DNA of 64,000 nt from Eutrophocola sp964629325 (GTDB taxonomy: Bacteria > Pseudomonadota > Gammaproteobacteria > Pseudomonadales > Pseudohongiellaceae): assembly GCA_964629325.1 (NCBI GenBank), contig CAZVSC010000005.1:34079-98078 (forward strand), in the 5' to 3' direction. Below the pieces are notes generated by a model. That model was not told where the DNA came from. It worked only from the letters and a program-made list of their open reading frames with translations, and made no database searches. Shown one piece after another: positions 17,174 through 27,400 of the stretch (position 1 is its first letter; every line of letters begins with the position of its first letter). Position numbers and translations under genes: made by a program.

Positions 17174-18553
17174 ATGGAAGTGCTAGTAATGGATACCCCG
17201 ATGATGGTGTCCGGCATCATTCTTGTGATTACCTTCATCGGTATCTTTACTGAAGGCGTGCACGGCTTTCATCGCGCCAAGTTCGCCCTGGGTGGCGCAG
17301 GCGCTATGGTACTTGCCGGCCAGTACTTCGGTTTCTACAACCCCGAACTGGCGATCGAATCCATTGACTGGAACGTGATCTTCCTGCTTGGCGCCATGAT
17401 GACGATTGTCGCCATTATGATCCCCACCGGCGGTTTCCAGATGATGGCGTACCGAATTGCTGATCTCAGCAAGGGACGGCTGTTTTTGCTGCTTGCGATG
17501 ATGGGCACACTGGTTACCGTGCTGTCGCTGCTGCTCGACAACGTGACCACCGTGGTGATTTTCGGCCCGCTGATCATTCTTATCTGCCGCTCCATGAATG
17601 TCAGCCCGATTCCTTACCTCCTGGCCGCAGCCCTGTTGTCTGACACAGGTGGTGTGGCGACCCTGGTCGGCGATCCGCCCAACCTGATGATCGGCTCCGC
17701 CGCGGGCATCGGCTTCAACACGTTCTTCTACCACATGGGCGGTATCGTTTTCATCGCCTGGATTGCGACCCTGTTCGCCATGAAGATCATTTTCAAGAAA
17801 GAGCTGGCTGTGAAGCCGGAACTGCAGGATTTCAGCCAGCGGGAAGAACTGCATGATCCGTATACCTGGAAAGTGTCCCTGATCGTCCTTGCCATCATGG
17901 TTGTTGGCTTCATCATGCACCGGACCCTGCACTGGGAGGCCTGGTTTGTCGCCGGCATGGGCCTGACCCTCCTGGTCTTTTTCGGCAAGGAAGTGGACAT
18001 GGATGAGCACTTTGCCGACGTCGAGTTGACCCTGCTCATGTTCTTTATGGCCCTGTTCATCATCGTGGGCGGCGTAGAGCACAGCCGCTTCCTGGAATAC
18101 ATCGGCCAGTTCATCCTGCCGTTCGTGCGCGAAGACCTGCTGACCGCCTGCATCCTGCTCATGTGGGTTGCGGCCTTCCTGTCTGCTTTCATCGACAATA
18201 TCCCGTTCACCGCTGCCATGATCCCGATTATCCTGGGGCTTGAAGCGCAGGGTGTGAACGTGAATGCCCTCTGGTGGGCACTGGCTGCCGGTGTGGGCAT
18301 GGGTGGAAACGGCAGTCACCTGGGTTCGACCGCGAACGTGTTCATCGTCACAATTTCCGAAAAGCTGGCGAAGGACGAGGGTCGGCCGGAACTTGCCATT
18401 ACCCCGGGCCTGTGGATACGCAAGGGCTCGCCGGTGATGATCCTGACCCTGATCATCTGTTCAATCGTGATGGCGACGTTCTTCGACTTCTACGCCAATC
18501 CGGAAGCCAATATTGGCACCGAGCCTGGTGAAGTCATGGAACTGGCCGAGTAA
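17174..18553 (+). CDS. NhaD/ArsB-superfamily ion transporter (SLC13-like permease)
   Basis: This 459-residue integral membrane protein belongs to the ion-transporter superfamily containing NhaD Na+/H+ antiporters, ArsB and the P protein. About eleven to twelve hydrophobic segments are visible. The duplicated signature loops are clear: GGVATLVGDPPN with the preceding LLLDNVTTVVIFGP in the first half, and FIDNIPFTAAMIP with GGNGSHLGSTANV in the second. Cation antiport is the most likely role, but the transported ion cannot be read from sequence. It appears monocistronic, with its own promoter and a downstream hairpin. Confidence 0.85.
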   Translation: MEVLVMDTPMMVSGIILVITFIGIFTEGVHGFHRAKFALGGAGAMVLAGQYFGFYNPELAIESIDWNVIFLLGAMMTIVAIMIPTGGFQMMAYRIADLSKGRLFLLLAMMGTLVTVLSLLLDNVTTVVIFGPLIILICRSMNVSPIPYLLAAALLSDTGGVATLVGDPPNLMIGSAAGIGFNTFFYHMGGIVFIAWIATLFAMKIIFKKELAVKPELQDFSQREELHDPYTWKVSLIVLAIMVVGFIMHRTLHWEAWFVAGMGLTLLVFFGKEVDMDEHFADVELTLLMFFMALFIIVGGVEHSRFLEYIGQFILPFVREDLLTACILLMWVAAFLSAFIDNIPFTAAMIPIILGLEAQGVNVNALWWALAAGVGMGGNGSHLGSTANVFIVTISEKLAKDEGRPELAITPGLWIRKGSPVMILTLIICSIVMATFFDFYANPEANIGTEPGEVMELAE

Positions 18554-18564
18554 ACAAGCATGCA

Positions 18565-18598
18565 CAGGGCCCGCCACACAGGCGGGCCCTGGCATTTT
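18565..18598 (+). terminator. Terminator hairpin after the NhaD-like gene
   Basis: An 11-bp perfect stem, CAGGGCCCGCC and GGCGGGCCCTG around a 5-base loop, is followed by GCATTTT. The stem is strong and the T tract short. Confidence 0.75.
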
Positions 18599-18669
18599 CG
18601 GCCACTCCACTTTTCCAATTTTTCTTTACACTGGACGCCTACCAGCCCTGACATCGCGGAGCCGCCATT

Positions 18670-19722
18670 TTGGAGTTTCTGTCTGAGTACGGCCTGTTCC
18701 TGGCCAAAACAATCACCATCGTCGCAGCCATACTGATCGTAATGGCGGCCGCTGTAGCCAATGCCATGCGCCAGAAGAAAGAAGGCAAGGGCAATATCGT
18801 GGTCACCCATCTCAACGAAGAGTTCGACCAGTACCGCAACGAGATCCGCAAGGCGGTCGAGGACGAGGATACGTACAAGCAGATAGCCAAGGCCGAGCGC
18901 AAGAAGCACAAGCAGGAGCAGAAAGCGAAAAAGAAGGCCGCCGATACCGCTGATGAGCGCCAGCGCCTGTACGTTATCGATTTCAAGGGTGATCCCAAGG
19001 CAAGCCAGACCGACGGCTTGCGTCATACCATCACGGCCGTGCTGTCCATGGCCCGCAAAGGCAAGGATGGGGTCCTGTTGCGGCTCGAAAGCCCCGGCGG
19101 CATGGTGCACGCTTACGGCCTGGCTGCATCACAATTGCACCGCATTCGCAGTCATGACATTCCGCTGACGATCTGCATTGACAAGGTGGCCGCCAGTGGC
19201 GGTTACATGATGGCCTGTGTCGGCAGCACGCTCGTGGCGGCGCCGTTCGCCTATATCGGCTCCATCGGTGTTCTGCTGCAGATGCCGAACTTCAATCGCC
19301 TCCTGAAACAGAAGAATGTCGATTTTGAAATGGTCACTGCGGGCGAATACAAGCGCACCCTGACCATGTTTGGTGAAAACACTGAAAAAGGCCGGGCAAA
19401 AATCCAGGAAGAAATCCAGGAAGTGCATAACCTGTTCAAGGATTTCATCAGGGAGTCGCGTCCCGGCATGGATATCGACAAACTGGCTACCGGTGAAACC
19501 TGGCAGGGGACGCGTGCCAAGGAGCTTGGGCTGGTGGACGAGATCGGCACCAGTGACGAGCGCATCGTCAACGCCTGTGCCGATGCCGATGTCTACCTGG
19601 TGGCCTGGGAAAAGAAAAGGAATATCACCGACAAGCTGGGCAACGTCATGGAATCAGCGCTCGACAGCACGCTGATGCGCTGGTTTGGACGCTCAAACAG
19701 CAAGGATGAACTTATCTCCTGA
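18670..19722 (+). CDS. sohB: Inner-membrane protease SohB (S49 family)
   Basis: SohB is a signal-peptide-peptidase-A-related membrane serine protease. The start is TTG at 18670, because the resulting MEFLSEYGLFLAKTI matches the known SohB N-terminus. One membrane segment lies at about residues 10-30, followed by a charged, Lys/Glu-rich stretch. The Ser-Lys dyad is visible: Ser176 in DKVAASGGYMMACVG and Lys228 in AGEYKRTLTMFG, close to E. coli numbering. The 350-residue length matches the family. It ends 12 bases from the convergent DUF934 gene, with no obvious terminator between. Confidence 0.93.
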   Translation: MEFLSEYGLFLAKTITIVAAILIVMAAAVANAMRQKKEGKGNIVVTHLNEEFDQYRNEIRKAVEDEDTYKQIAKAERKKHKQEQKAKKKAADTADERQRLYVIDFKGDPKASQTDGLRHTITAVLSMARKGKDGVLLRLESPGGMVHAYGLAASQLHRIRSHDIPLTICIDKVAASGGYMMACVGSTLVAAPFAYIGSIGVLLQMPNFNRLLKQKNVDFEMVTAGEYKRTLTMFGENTEKGRAKIQEEIQEVHNLFKDFIRESRPGMDIDKLATGETWQGTRAKELGLVDEIGTSDERIVNACADADVYLVAWEKKRNITDKLGNVMESALDSTLMRWFGRSNSKDELIS

Positions 19723-19734
19723 CCCTGGGGAGCT

Positions 19735-20238
19735 TCAGCGGCGCCGGAACAGGGGAGTGGGTTCAGTCACTGTGCTCTGGTAACCGGTATGGAAATCACT
19801 GAAAGCGCTCAGTGCATCTTCCGTTTTTACCCCGTCACTCAATTCGAAACTGTCAAAGCCGCATTTCTGCATGTAGTACAGCTGGTCGCGCAACACATCA
19901 CCGACAGCGCGCAATTCCCCCTTGAAATTCATCCTTGTCCTGAGGATGGCTGCTGACGAATAGGCGCGCCCGTCCCTGAAGCTTGGAAATTTGAGGGCGA
20001 TCAACGGCAGAGAGGCTGCATCGTCCGCGAGGCTGTAGGGATCGTCATCGCTATCCAGCCATACACCGATGGTCTTGCCGCACCGCGCCAGCGTGTCCTT
20101 TTCCGCCAGCCACATGGCCAGGGGCACGATGACGTTAGCTACGGTGTCAGTGCCTTCCACCTTGTCCAGACCGGCATCCATGTCGACCAGTTGCCAGTCG
20201 TTGGCTGCAACCTGCCCGTTTTTAATCAGCGTTGGCAT
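19735..20238 (-). CDS. DUF934 family protein linked to sulfite reductase
   Basis: This 167-residue protein belongs to the DUF934 family, which is regularly encoded directly after cysI-type sulfite reductases. Typical segments are PLIALKFPSFRDGRAYSSA, LRAVGDVLRDQLYYMQKCGFDSF and FSDFHTGYQ. No catalytic motif can be assigned. I start it at ATG 20238 (MPTLIKNGQV), which overlaps the end of cysI by 17 bases. The overlap suggests translational coupling and a shared pathway role in sulfite reduction, perhaps as an accessory or electron-transfer partner; that role is inferred. Confidence 0.88.
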   Translation of the reverse strand: MPTLIKNGQVAANDWQLVDMDAGLDKVEGTDTVANVIVPLAMWLAEKDTLARCGKTIGVWLDSDDDPYSLADDAASLPLIALKFPSFRDGRAYSSAAILRTRMNFKGELRAVGDVLRDQLYYMQKCGFDSFELSDGVKTEDALSAFSDFHTGYQSTVTEPTPLFRRR

Positions 20239-21880
20239 AGACGCGCTCCTTGTAGGGATCGATGCCGATGCGGTTGTACGTGGCCAGGAAATTTTCGCCT
20301 TCCTGGCGGTTTTCCATGTACACATCGACGATTTTTGCAATGACATCCGGCATGGCTTCCTGCGCGAAAGACGGCCCCAGTACCGAGCCCAGGGCGGCAT
20401 TGCGGTCGGCGGAACCGCCAAGGGTCACCTGGTAGAATTCCTCGCCTTTCTTGTCCACGCCAAGAATGCCGATATTGCCGACATGGTGGTGGCCGCAGGC
20501 ATTCATGCAGCCGGATATGTTCAGTGTGAGGTCGCCGATGGCTTTTTGCGTATCGTAATCCTCGAAGCGGCGCTGGATGGCTTCAGCGATAGGAATCGAC
20601 TTGGCGTTGGCCAGTGAGCAGTAATCACCGCCCGGGCAGCAGACGATATCGTTGATGAGGCCAAGGTACGGTGTCGCCAGGGACTCGGTCATACACGCCC
20701 GGTAAAACTCATACAGGTCCTTCAGACGGACATCCGCAAGCACCACGTTCTGTTCGTGGGTGACCCGAACTTCGCCGAAGCTGAAGCGGTCCGCCAGGTC
20801 GGCGATGAAATCCATCTGCCGGTCGGTGACGTCGCCGGGTGCAACACCGGTTTCCTTGAGGCAAAGGGTCACGATGCGATAACCGGGCTTCTTGTGAGCG
20901 GCCACATTGCGCTCCAGCCAATGGCTGAACATGACATCCTTGCCGGCTTCCGCCTCGATGGCGGCATCGGTGTCTGCCAGCGTTTCATAGGCGGGGTCGG
21001 TGAAAAAGGCTTTGCAGCGATCCACTTCTTCCTGCGTCAGCGTGCCGGGGCCGTCCTTGTCGTGCTGCCATTCGGCTTCCACCCGCCTGCGGTATTCCTC
21101 AGGGCCGATTTCCTTCATCAGGATCTTGATGCGGGCCTTGTACTTGTTGTCCCTGCGGCCATAGCGGTTGTATACGCGCATGATGGCGTCGAGATAGGTG
21201 AGCAGGTGCTGCCATGGCAGAAAGTCGCAGATTTCGGCACCGATAACGGGCGTGCGGCCGAGGCCGCCACCGACAAGTACCTGGAAGCCAACTTCACCCT
21301 GGTCGTTCTTCTTCAGGTACAGGCCGATATCGTGGACCTGGGTCGCGGCCTGGTCGTGGACTGTGCCGCAGACGGCGATCTTGAACTTGCGCGGCAGGTA
21401 GGCGAATTCGGGGTGGAAGGTTGACCACTGGCGGATGATTTCGCACCAGGGACGGGAATCCTCGATTTCGTCCGGGGCTACGCCGGCAAACTGGTCGGTC
21501 GTGGTATTGCGAATACAGTTGCCGCTGGTCTGGATGGCATGCATTTCCACTTCCGCGAGTTCCGCCAGCAGGTCGGGTACCTGTTCGAGCTGCGGCCAGT
21601 TGTACTGGATGTTCTGGCGGGTGGAGAAATGGGCGTAACCCTTGTCGTAATCGCGGGCAATGGAAGCCAGCTTGCGCAGCTGTTTTGAAGACAGGAGTCC
21701 ATAGGGAATGGCGACCCGCAGCATGTGCGCCAGGCGCTGCATGTAGAGGCCGTTCTGCAGCCTGAGCGGCAGGAATTGCTCGTTGGCCAGCTCACCCGCA
21801 AGGAAGCGCCGGGTCTGGTCACGAAACTGGGTGATGCGGTCCTGCAACATCTGGCTGTCGTACTGATCGTAAATATACAT
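20222..21880 (-). CDS. cysI: Sulfite/nitrite reductase hemoprotein (ferredoxin type)
   Basis: This 552-residue siroheme-[4Fe-4S] enzyme reduces sulfite to sulfide (or nitrite to ammonia). Cluster and siroheme ligands are present as C-x5-C (Cys415, Cys421 in CPGGDYCSLANAK) and C-x3-C (Cys458, Cys462 in SGCMNACGHHH). N-terminal ferrodoxin-like half-domain motifs include GYAHFSTRQNIQYNW and QTSGNCIRNTTTDQFAGV. No cysJ flavoprotein is nearby. The partner DUF934 gene and single-subunit organisation point to assimilatory sulfite reduction as in Pseudomonas-type CysI. Nitrite reduction cannot be excluded. Confidence 0.85.
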   Translation of the reverse strand: MYIYDQYDSQMLQDRITQFRDQTRRFLAGELANEQFLPLRLQNGLYMQRLAHMLRVAIPYGLLSSKQLRKLASIARDYDKGYAHFSTRQNIQYNWPQLEQVPDLLAELAEVEMHAIQTSGNCIRNTTTDQFAGVAPDEIEDSRPWCEIIRQWSTFHPEFAYLPRKFKIAVCGTVHDQAATQVHDIGLYLKKNDQGEVGFQVLVGGGLGRTPVIGAEICDFLPWQHLLTYLDAIMRVYNRYGRRDNKYKARIKILMKEIGPEEYRRRVEAEWQHDKDGPGTLTQEEVDRCKAFFTDPAYETLADTDAAIEAEAGKDVMFSHWLERNVAAHKKPGYRIVTLCLKETGVAPGDVTDRQMDFIADLADRFSFGEVRVTHEQNVVLADVRLKDLYEFYRACMTESLATPYLGLINDIVCCPGGDYCSLANAKSIPIAEAIQRRFEDYDTQKAIGDLTLNISGCMNACGHHHVGNIGILGVDKKGEEFYQVTLGGSADRNAALGSVLGPSFAQEAMPDVIAKIVDVYMENRQEGENFLATYNRIGIDPYKERVYANAD

Positions 21881-22039
21881 CCACTGAATCCGGTGAAGTC
21901 TGTGGGGCCCGTTGACATGCCAAAACCGGTTCGCAGGGCAGGGATTTCAAGGTGGGCGATGATACTACGAGGTTTCTTTGAGTGCCATGGGCAACCCCAT
22001 GATTCCCCTGAATAAACTTACTCCTTGTATGGTCTTGCT

Positions 22040-22068
22040 TTGATTTATTCGGGTACTTGGCCGACAAT
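22040..22068 (+). promoter_or_regulatory. Possible promoter for nfuA
   Basis: TTGATT (22040-22045) and GACAAT (22063-22068) are spaced by 17 bases, about 110 bases upstream of the nfuA ATG in the divergent cysI-nfuA spacer. Each box matches four of six consensus positions. Confidence 0.4.
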
Positions 22069-22177
22069 GCACCCCGACATTGAATCCGCGACACCCCGCC
22101 ACCATATAATCGGGTGTGAAGAAAAAAATCCACGCCGGCATTTCGGCCCATTCACTATAACCTGGACACTGCTATCC

Positions 22178-22759
22178 ATGATCGAAATCACTGAATCCGG
22201 ACAAACCTATCTCAAGCAACTGCTCGACAAGCAGGACTGCGAGGGTATCGCCATTCGTGTTTTTGTCCTCGATGGCGGCACGCCCAAGGCCGAGACCTGC
22301 ATCGCGTTCTGTCGTCCCGGTGAGGAACAGGCGGACGATGAGGTACATGAGTACACCGGCTTTCGCGCCTTCATCGAAAAAAAGAGCAAGCAGTACCTGG
22401 AAGAGGCCAAGGTGGATTTCGCCAAGGACAGCATGGGCGGCCAGCTCACGATCCGGGCGCCGAATTCACGTATGCCGCGAATTACCGATGACAGTTCGCT
22501 TGAGGATCGCATCAATTACATCCTGTACAACGAGATTAATCCGGGCCTTGCGGCTCACGGTGGTTTCATCAGCCTGGAAGAGGTCAGCAAGGACGGTATT
22601 GTCGTGCTGCGCTTTGGTGGCGGTTGCCAGGGTTGCGGCATGGTGGATGTCACGCTGAAGGAAGGCGTCGAGGCCACCCTGAAGGCCCAGTTGCCGCAGA
22701 TAAAGGAAATCCGCGACGTCACCGATCACAGTTACCAGGAAAACGCGTACTACAAGTAG
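22178..22759 (+). CDS. nfuA: Fe-S biogenesis protein NfuA
   Basis: NfuA carries and delivers [4Fe-4S] clusters to target apoproteins. The 193-residue product has an N-terminal degenerate A-type domain (from MIEITESGQTYLKQLL) that lacks the cluster cysteines of true A-type carriers. A C-terminal Nfu domain has the cluster-binding C-x2-C at Cys150 and Cys153 (GGGCQGCGMVDVTLKEG). Numbering is within one residue of E. coli NfuA. The ATG at 22178 is chosen by homology over an upstream in-frame codon at 22025. Its proximity to the Fe-S enzyme CysI is suggestive only. Confidence 0.95.
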   Translation: MIEITESGQTYLKQLLDKQDCEGIAIRVFVLDGGTPKAETCIAFCRPGEEQADDEVHEYTGFRAFIEKKSKQYLEEAKVDFAKDSMGGQLTIRAPNSRMPRITDDSSLEDRINYILYNEINPGLAAHGGFISLEEVSKDGIVVLRFGGGCQGCGMVDVTLKEGVEATLKAQLPQIKEIRDVTDHSYQENAYYK

Positions 22760-22761
22760 GT

Positions 22762-23508
22762 ATGTCATCTGTCACAGGCATCATAGGAGGCAGCGGTTTC
22801 TACTCCATGGAGGGCTCGACCGGGCCCGAAGTGACAGATATCGCTACTCCCTACAGTGACAAGCCTGTGCCGGTTTACCGCTCTCTTGTCGCTGGAAAAC
22901 CGGTCGCTTTCCTGCCGCGCCACGGCAGTGAGCACGGCGTCCCGCCTCATCGGGTCAATTACCGCGCCAACGTCTGGGCGCTGCGGGAACTCGGGGTCAA
23001 CGCCATCATTGCCGTCAATGTCGTCGGTGGCATTCGCAACGGGCTGGAGCCTGGTGCACTGGTCGTCCCGGACCAGGTCATAGATTACACGTGGGGTCGT
23101 GCACACACCTTCTTCGATGTCCTGGAAGATGCCGGCAATCATGTCGACTTCACCTGGCCCTATGATCAGTGTCTGCGGGAGGCATTGCTGGACAGTGCGC
23201 GTGAGCTTGATATTGCCTGCAGCGACGGGGGGGTCTATGGCTGCACCCAGGGTCCGCGACTGGAGACTGCTGCGGAGATACAGAGATTGCTGCAGGATGG
23301 CTGCGACATTGTCGGCATGACCAGCATGCCCGAAGCGGCCCTGGCCAGGGAACTGGCTATTCCTTATGCGAGTATCGCCCTGGTGGTCAATCGTGCAGCA
23401 GGCCTTACGCAGGATGCCATAGCTTTTGCTGATATTGCCGCATCGCTCGATGCCGGCATCGAAGTGATTCGCCGCCTGCTGCCAGGCGCCATCGCAAAAC
23501 TGCCCTGA
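22762..23508 (+). CDS. S-methyl-5'-thioinosine phosphorylase-like nucleoside phosphorylase
   Basis: This 248-residue protein is in the PNP/MTAP family, which cleaves purine nucleosides with phosphate. Motifs are GIIGGSGFYSMEG at the N-terminus, the phosphate- and base-site segment PRHGSEHGVPPHRVNYRANV, and GCDIVGMTSMPEAALARE. The position close to mfd and a CsiV gene matches Pseudomonas PA3004, a methylthioinosine phosphorylase as I recall, so recycling of methylthioadenosine via methylthioinosine is the best guess. A general purine phosphorylase is the alternative. It starts two bases after nfuA and converges with csiV six bases away. Confidence 0.82.
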   Translation: MSSVTGIIGGSGFYSMEGSTGPEVTDIATPYSDKPVPVYRSLVAGKPVAFLPRHGSEHGVPPHRVNYRANVWALRELGVNAIIAVNVVGGIRNGLEPGALVVPDQVIDYTWGRAHTFFDVLEDAGNHVDFTWPYDQCLREALLDSARELDIACSDGGVYGCTQGPRLETAAEIQRLLQDGCDIVGMTSMPEAALARELAIPYASIALVVNRAAGLTQDAIAFADIAASLDAGIEVIRRLLPGAIAKLP

Positions 23509-23514
23509 GGCAGG

Positions 23515-24399
23515 TCACTCAAAGATAAATTCAACCGGTTGCGGTAATTCATAGGGCCGGATCTGCACCAGCATGCCTATATCAGGGTGATCAAGATAGT
23601 GCAGTTCGTTGCTGATCATGGGCCGGACCTGGTCCATATAGCCTAACCGCGTTACGGGTAAGTCCAGTGTCAGCGTGCTGTCGCCCGGCCGAAAAGGGGG
23701 GGCGGGCAGTTGCCATGGCGTCGCTCCGGCATTGGCTGCAGGGAAGGCAGAAAATGCAGCCATCCAGAGATTGGTTTCCACGTCCACGCGGTTGACGTTG
23801 AAGCTGAACCGCAGGCTGCCTTCGAGCTCATGATGCAGGCCATACTGGTCGCCGCCGGCGACGAAGATGGCCGTGGCCTGGACGCGATTCAGCACCGGCT
23901 GGCGCCAGACCGCATGGTAAAGCAGCCGGTGCTCCGGAGAATTGGCGATGCGCTGGTTGTAGCGGCTGAATGTCGAGGCGTCACTGCCAAGCGCGATATA
24001 GGGGTCGCGACGAAAATCCCGCATCCTGAATCCACTGGCCGCGGGCGCGGGCTCAGGGCCAATCATTAGCGGTTCTGCAACGGGTTCGGCTAGGAAGCCG
24101 AATTCAGCCGGGAAGAATGCCTCGAGAGGCGCTTTATCGGTCTCTTCCTGATCCTCAGCGAAATCCACCAGAAAACTGCTGACGGCCGGCTCCAGTTGCA
24201 AGATGGGCTGAGGATACGCCAGCGTTGTCTTATCTGGAATGACCAGTTCGTTACTGGTGCTCGCACCTTCATTGCTGAATATGCTGACCTCGATTTCATA
24301 CCAGCGATTGCCATCGTAGCTGAAGGTCTGGGCCATGGCGGCTGGCGCGGCCAGGCAGGCGCTCAACAACAGCAGGTTTTGATGGAAGGCGTTCGACAT
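23515..24399 (-). CDS. csiV: CsiV-family periplasmic protein
   Basis: This 294-residue protein has an N-terminal signal peptide (LLLLSACLAAPAAMAQ) and the CsiV-type opening RWYEIEVSIFSNEG. In Vibrio cholerae, CsiV is a peptidoglycan-binding activator of LpoA and PBP1A, encoded next to mfd. The C-terminal part with MISNELHYLDHPDIGMLVQIRPY is the other conserved region. It lies four bases downstream of mfd on the same strand, so it is probably cotranscribed. Family membership is fairly clear, but function in this organism is by analogy. Confidence 0.8.
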   Translation of the reverse strand: MSNAFHQNLLLLSACLAAPAAMAQTFSYDGNRWYEIEVSIFSNEGASTSNELVIPDKTTLAYPQPILQLEPAVSSFLVDFAEDQEETDKAPLEAFFPAEFGFLAEPVAEPLMIGPEPAPAASGFRMRDFRRDPYIALGSDASTFSRYNQRIANSPEHRLLYHAVWRQPVLNRVQATAIFVAGGDQYGLHHELEGSLRFSFNVNRVDVETNLWMAAFSAFPAANAGATPWQLPAPPFRPGDSTLTLDLPVTRLGYMDQVRPMISNELHYLDHPDIGMLVQIRPYELPQPVEFIFE

Positions 24400-24403
24400 G
24401 GCG

Positions 24404-27400
24404 TCAGGCTACCTGAAGCGTCGAGGGAGTTAAAGCGCCAAGCAAGGTGCGGACAAATTCCAGGCGTTCCCGGGTGTCGGCCAGTTCATGCCGGAATTTC
24501 AGCTCCGTGGCTCCACCGAGCGAAAACACCTGCGGCGAGTCCTGCACAAGCTTTACCACTGAATATGGTTCGACAGCGGTATCGGTCTCGAACAGCACCT
24601 TGCCGAAACGTGCATTGGCTTCCACCTTCCTGATGCCAAGTCCCTGTGCCAGCAGTTTCAGTTGCGTCACCTCGAACAGCAGCTTGGTGGCTTCGGGCAA
24701 CAGGCCGAACCGGTCTATCATTTCCACCTTCAGGTCATCCAGTTCTTTTCCGGTGCCAGCGTTGGCGATGCGCTTGTACATCATCAGGCGCGTGTGCACA
24801 TCCGGCAGGTAGTCCTCGCGAATGAGGGCGGGTACGTGCAGATTGATCTCCGCGCCGGTATGGATGGGGCGGTTCAGGTCGGGATGCTTGCCTTGTTTCA
24901 TCAATCTGACGGTATGCTCGAGCATTTCGCTGTACAAGGTAAAGCCGATGGTCTGTATATGTCCGCTCTGCTCATCACCAAGCAATTCACCTGCGCCGCG
25001 AATTTCCAGGTCATGGCTGGCCAGGACGAAGCCGGCACCCAGGGTATCTGCAGCACCGATGGCATCAATGCGCTTGAGTGCGTCCGGGCTCATGGCTTTC
25101 GGGTTTGGTGTCAGCAGGTAGGCATAGGCCTGGTGGTGGGAGCGCCCGACACGTCCACGCAACTGGTGCAGCTGGGCAAGGCCGAACTTGTCAGCGCGTT
25201 CGACTATGATGGTGTTGGCAGTAGGAATGTCGATGCCGGTTTCGATAATCGTGGAGCAGACCAGAACGTTGTAGCGGCGGTGGTAAAAATCCGACATGAC
25301 CTTTTCCAGCCGGCTTTCCCGCAGTTGGCCATGGCCGACGCATACCCGCGCCTCTGGCACCAGCTTGCGGATTTCATCTGCGGCAGTCTCGATTGTCTTC
25401 ACCTCGTTATGCAGGTAGAAAACCTGGCCGCCGCGCAGCAGTTCGCGCTGTATGGCTTCCCTTGTCAGGGCCGGGGAAGACTGCCTGACAAAGGTCTTGA
25501 TCGACAGGCGCCGGGCAGGGGGCGTGGCGATGATGGACAGGTCGCGGATGCCTGACATCGCCATATTGAGTGTGCGCGGTATGGGTGTCGCCGTCAGTGT
25601 CAGGATGTCGACGTTGGCGCGCAGCGATTTCAGGCGCTCTTTCTGGCGCACACCGAACCGGTGCTCTTCGTCGATGATGAGCAGCCCGAGGTTCTTGTAC
25701 TTTACGTCCGCCTGCAGCAGTTTATGCGTACCGATCACGATATCGATCTTGCCGGCGGCAAGCTGTTCCATGTTGATGTTGTGCTGCTTGCCGGACACGA
25801 AGCGGGACATGAGGGCAATATTCACCGGCCAGTCGGCGAAGCGGTCCTTGAAATTGTCATAGTGCTGCTGGGCAAGCAGCGTGGTCGGAACAAGGATGGC
25901 CACCTGGGTGTTATTGCTGACGGCAATGAAGGCGGCGCGCAGGGCCACCTCAGTCTTGCCAAAACCGACGTCCCCGCATACCAGCCGGTCCATGGCCCTT
26001 TCCTGCTGCAGGTCGGCGAGCACTGCCTTGATGGTTTCCTCCTGGTCTTCGGTTTCCTCGAACGGGAAATCCTTCACGAACAGGCGGTAATCGTCTTCCG
26101 GGAACCTGAACCGGATGCCTTTCTGGGCTTCCCGGCGGGCATAGACATCCAGCAGTTCGGCGGCAACGTCTATGACCTTTTCCGCGGCCTTGCGCTTCGC
26201 CTTTTCCCACTGGTCGCTGCCGAGCCTGTTCAGCGGCGCATGGTCAGCATCGGCGCCGCTATAACGGTTGATCAGGTGCAGGGAGGAGACGGGAACGTAC
26301 AACTTGGCTGCATCGGCATATTCAAGTACCAGGAACTCGGTGAGCTGGCCTTCGACATCGAAGGTCTGCAGACCCTTGTACCGGCCGATGCCATGGTCGA
26401 TATGCACGACCGGCGCTTCCAGGTGCAGCTCGGTCAGGCTCTTGATGATGAAGTCGGTGTTGTCAGTGAATTTCCCGCGCCTGCGCGGCTGGCTCACATG
26501 GTCGGCAAAGAGCTGGCTTTCGGTGACAAGCGCCATGTCGGGCGAGTCGAGCCACAAACCCGATTCCAGTGGCGCAACGGTGATGGCCAGTGACGGGCGT
26601 TTGGTAAAGAAGGCCTGCCAGTTGTCCACGGTCTTCAGGCTGATGCCGGCACTGCCCAGCAGATCGATCAGCGCTTCCCGGCGCCCGGGCGAATCAGCGC
26701 AGAAGAGGACGGGCGTCGAACCCGCCTGCTCCAGGAAACGCTGCAGTTTTGCCAGCGGATTGTCACGCCGGTGTTCCACGTCCAGGTCGGGAAAGGACTT
26801 GACGGGCAGGCGGGCCTGGTCGCCTTCACTGCCTGCAGAGACCAGATTGACCAGCGGGTAATCGCTGATGGCGGCAAACACTTTGTCGGTTTGCAGGAAC
26901 AGTTCATCCGGCGGCAGGAGCGGGCGCTCGGGATCCACTTTCCTGTCCTCGTAACGCAGGCGAACGTCGTGCCAGAACAGGTCTGCGGCATCGGCAACCT
27001 GGCCGACTGTAAAGAAGGTGGTATTTGCCGGCAGATAGTCGAAAAGGGTATTGAGGCTGTCAAAAAACAGCGGCAGGTAATACTCGATGCCGGCGACGGC
27101 GACGCCACGGGAGATGTCTTCATACAACGGACACTTGCGGACGTCGATGTCGAAGCGCTCGCGAAAATTCTGCCGGAAGGTGGTGATGCCCTGTTCAGTC
27201 AGGGGAAATTCCTTGCCTGGCAGGAGGTCGACGCTGCTGATGGTGTCACGCGACAACTGGGTCTCGGGATCGAAGTAGCGCAGGCTCTCGATATCCTCGT
27301 CGAACAGTTCGATGCGCACAGGTTGCATTCCACCCATCGGGAATATGTCCATGATGGAACCGCGCACCGCGAACTCACCGTGTTCGTAGACAGATTCCAC

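Noticed and set aside
17183..18319. A 378-codon open frame opposite the NhaD-like gene
   Set aside because: It is a His/Gln/Asp-rich mirror of a membrane protein gene, with no domain and no promoter or ribosome-binding site.
20222..21880. Dissimilatory sulfite reductase
   Set aside because: The single-chain ferredoxin-type architecture and DUF934 partner point to assimilatory sulfite (or nitrite) reduction; no dsr genes are nearby.
22624..22761. An N-terminal extension of the nucleoside phosphorylase into nfuA
   Set aside because: The extension reads nfuA out of frame and lacks homology; the ATG at 22762 gives the family N-terminus.
24662..25555. Long open frame on the + strand opposite mfd (297 codons), with others at 25661-26593 and 26771-27499
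   Set aside because: They are antisense to the well-supported mfd gene, show no recognisable motif, and have composition expected from the opposite strand of a GC-rich gene.
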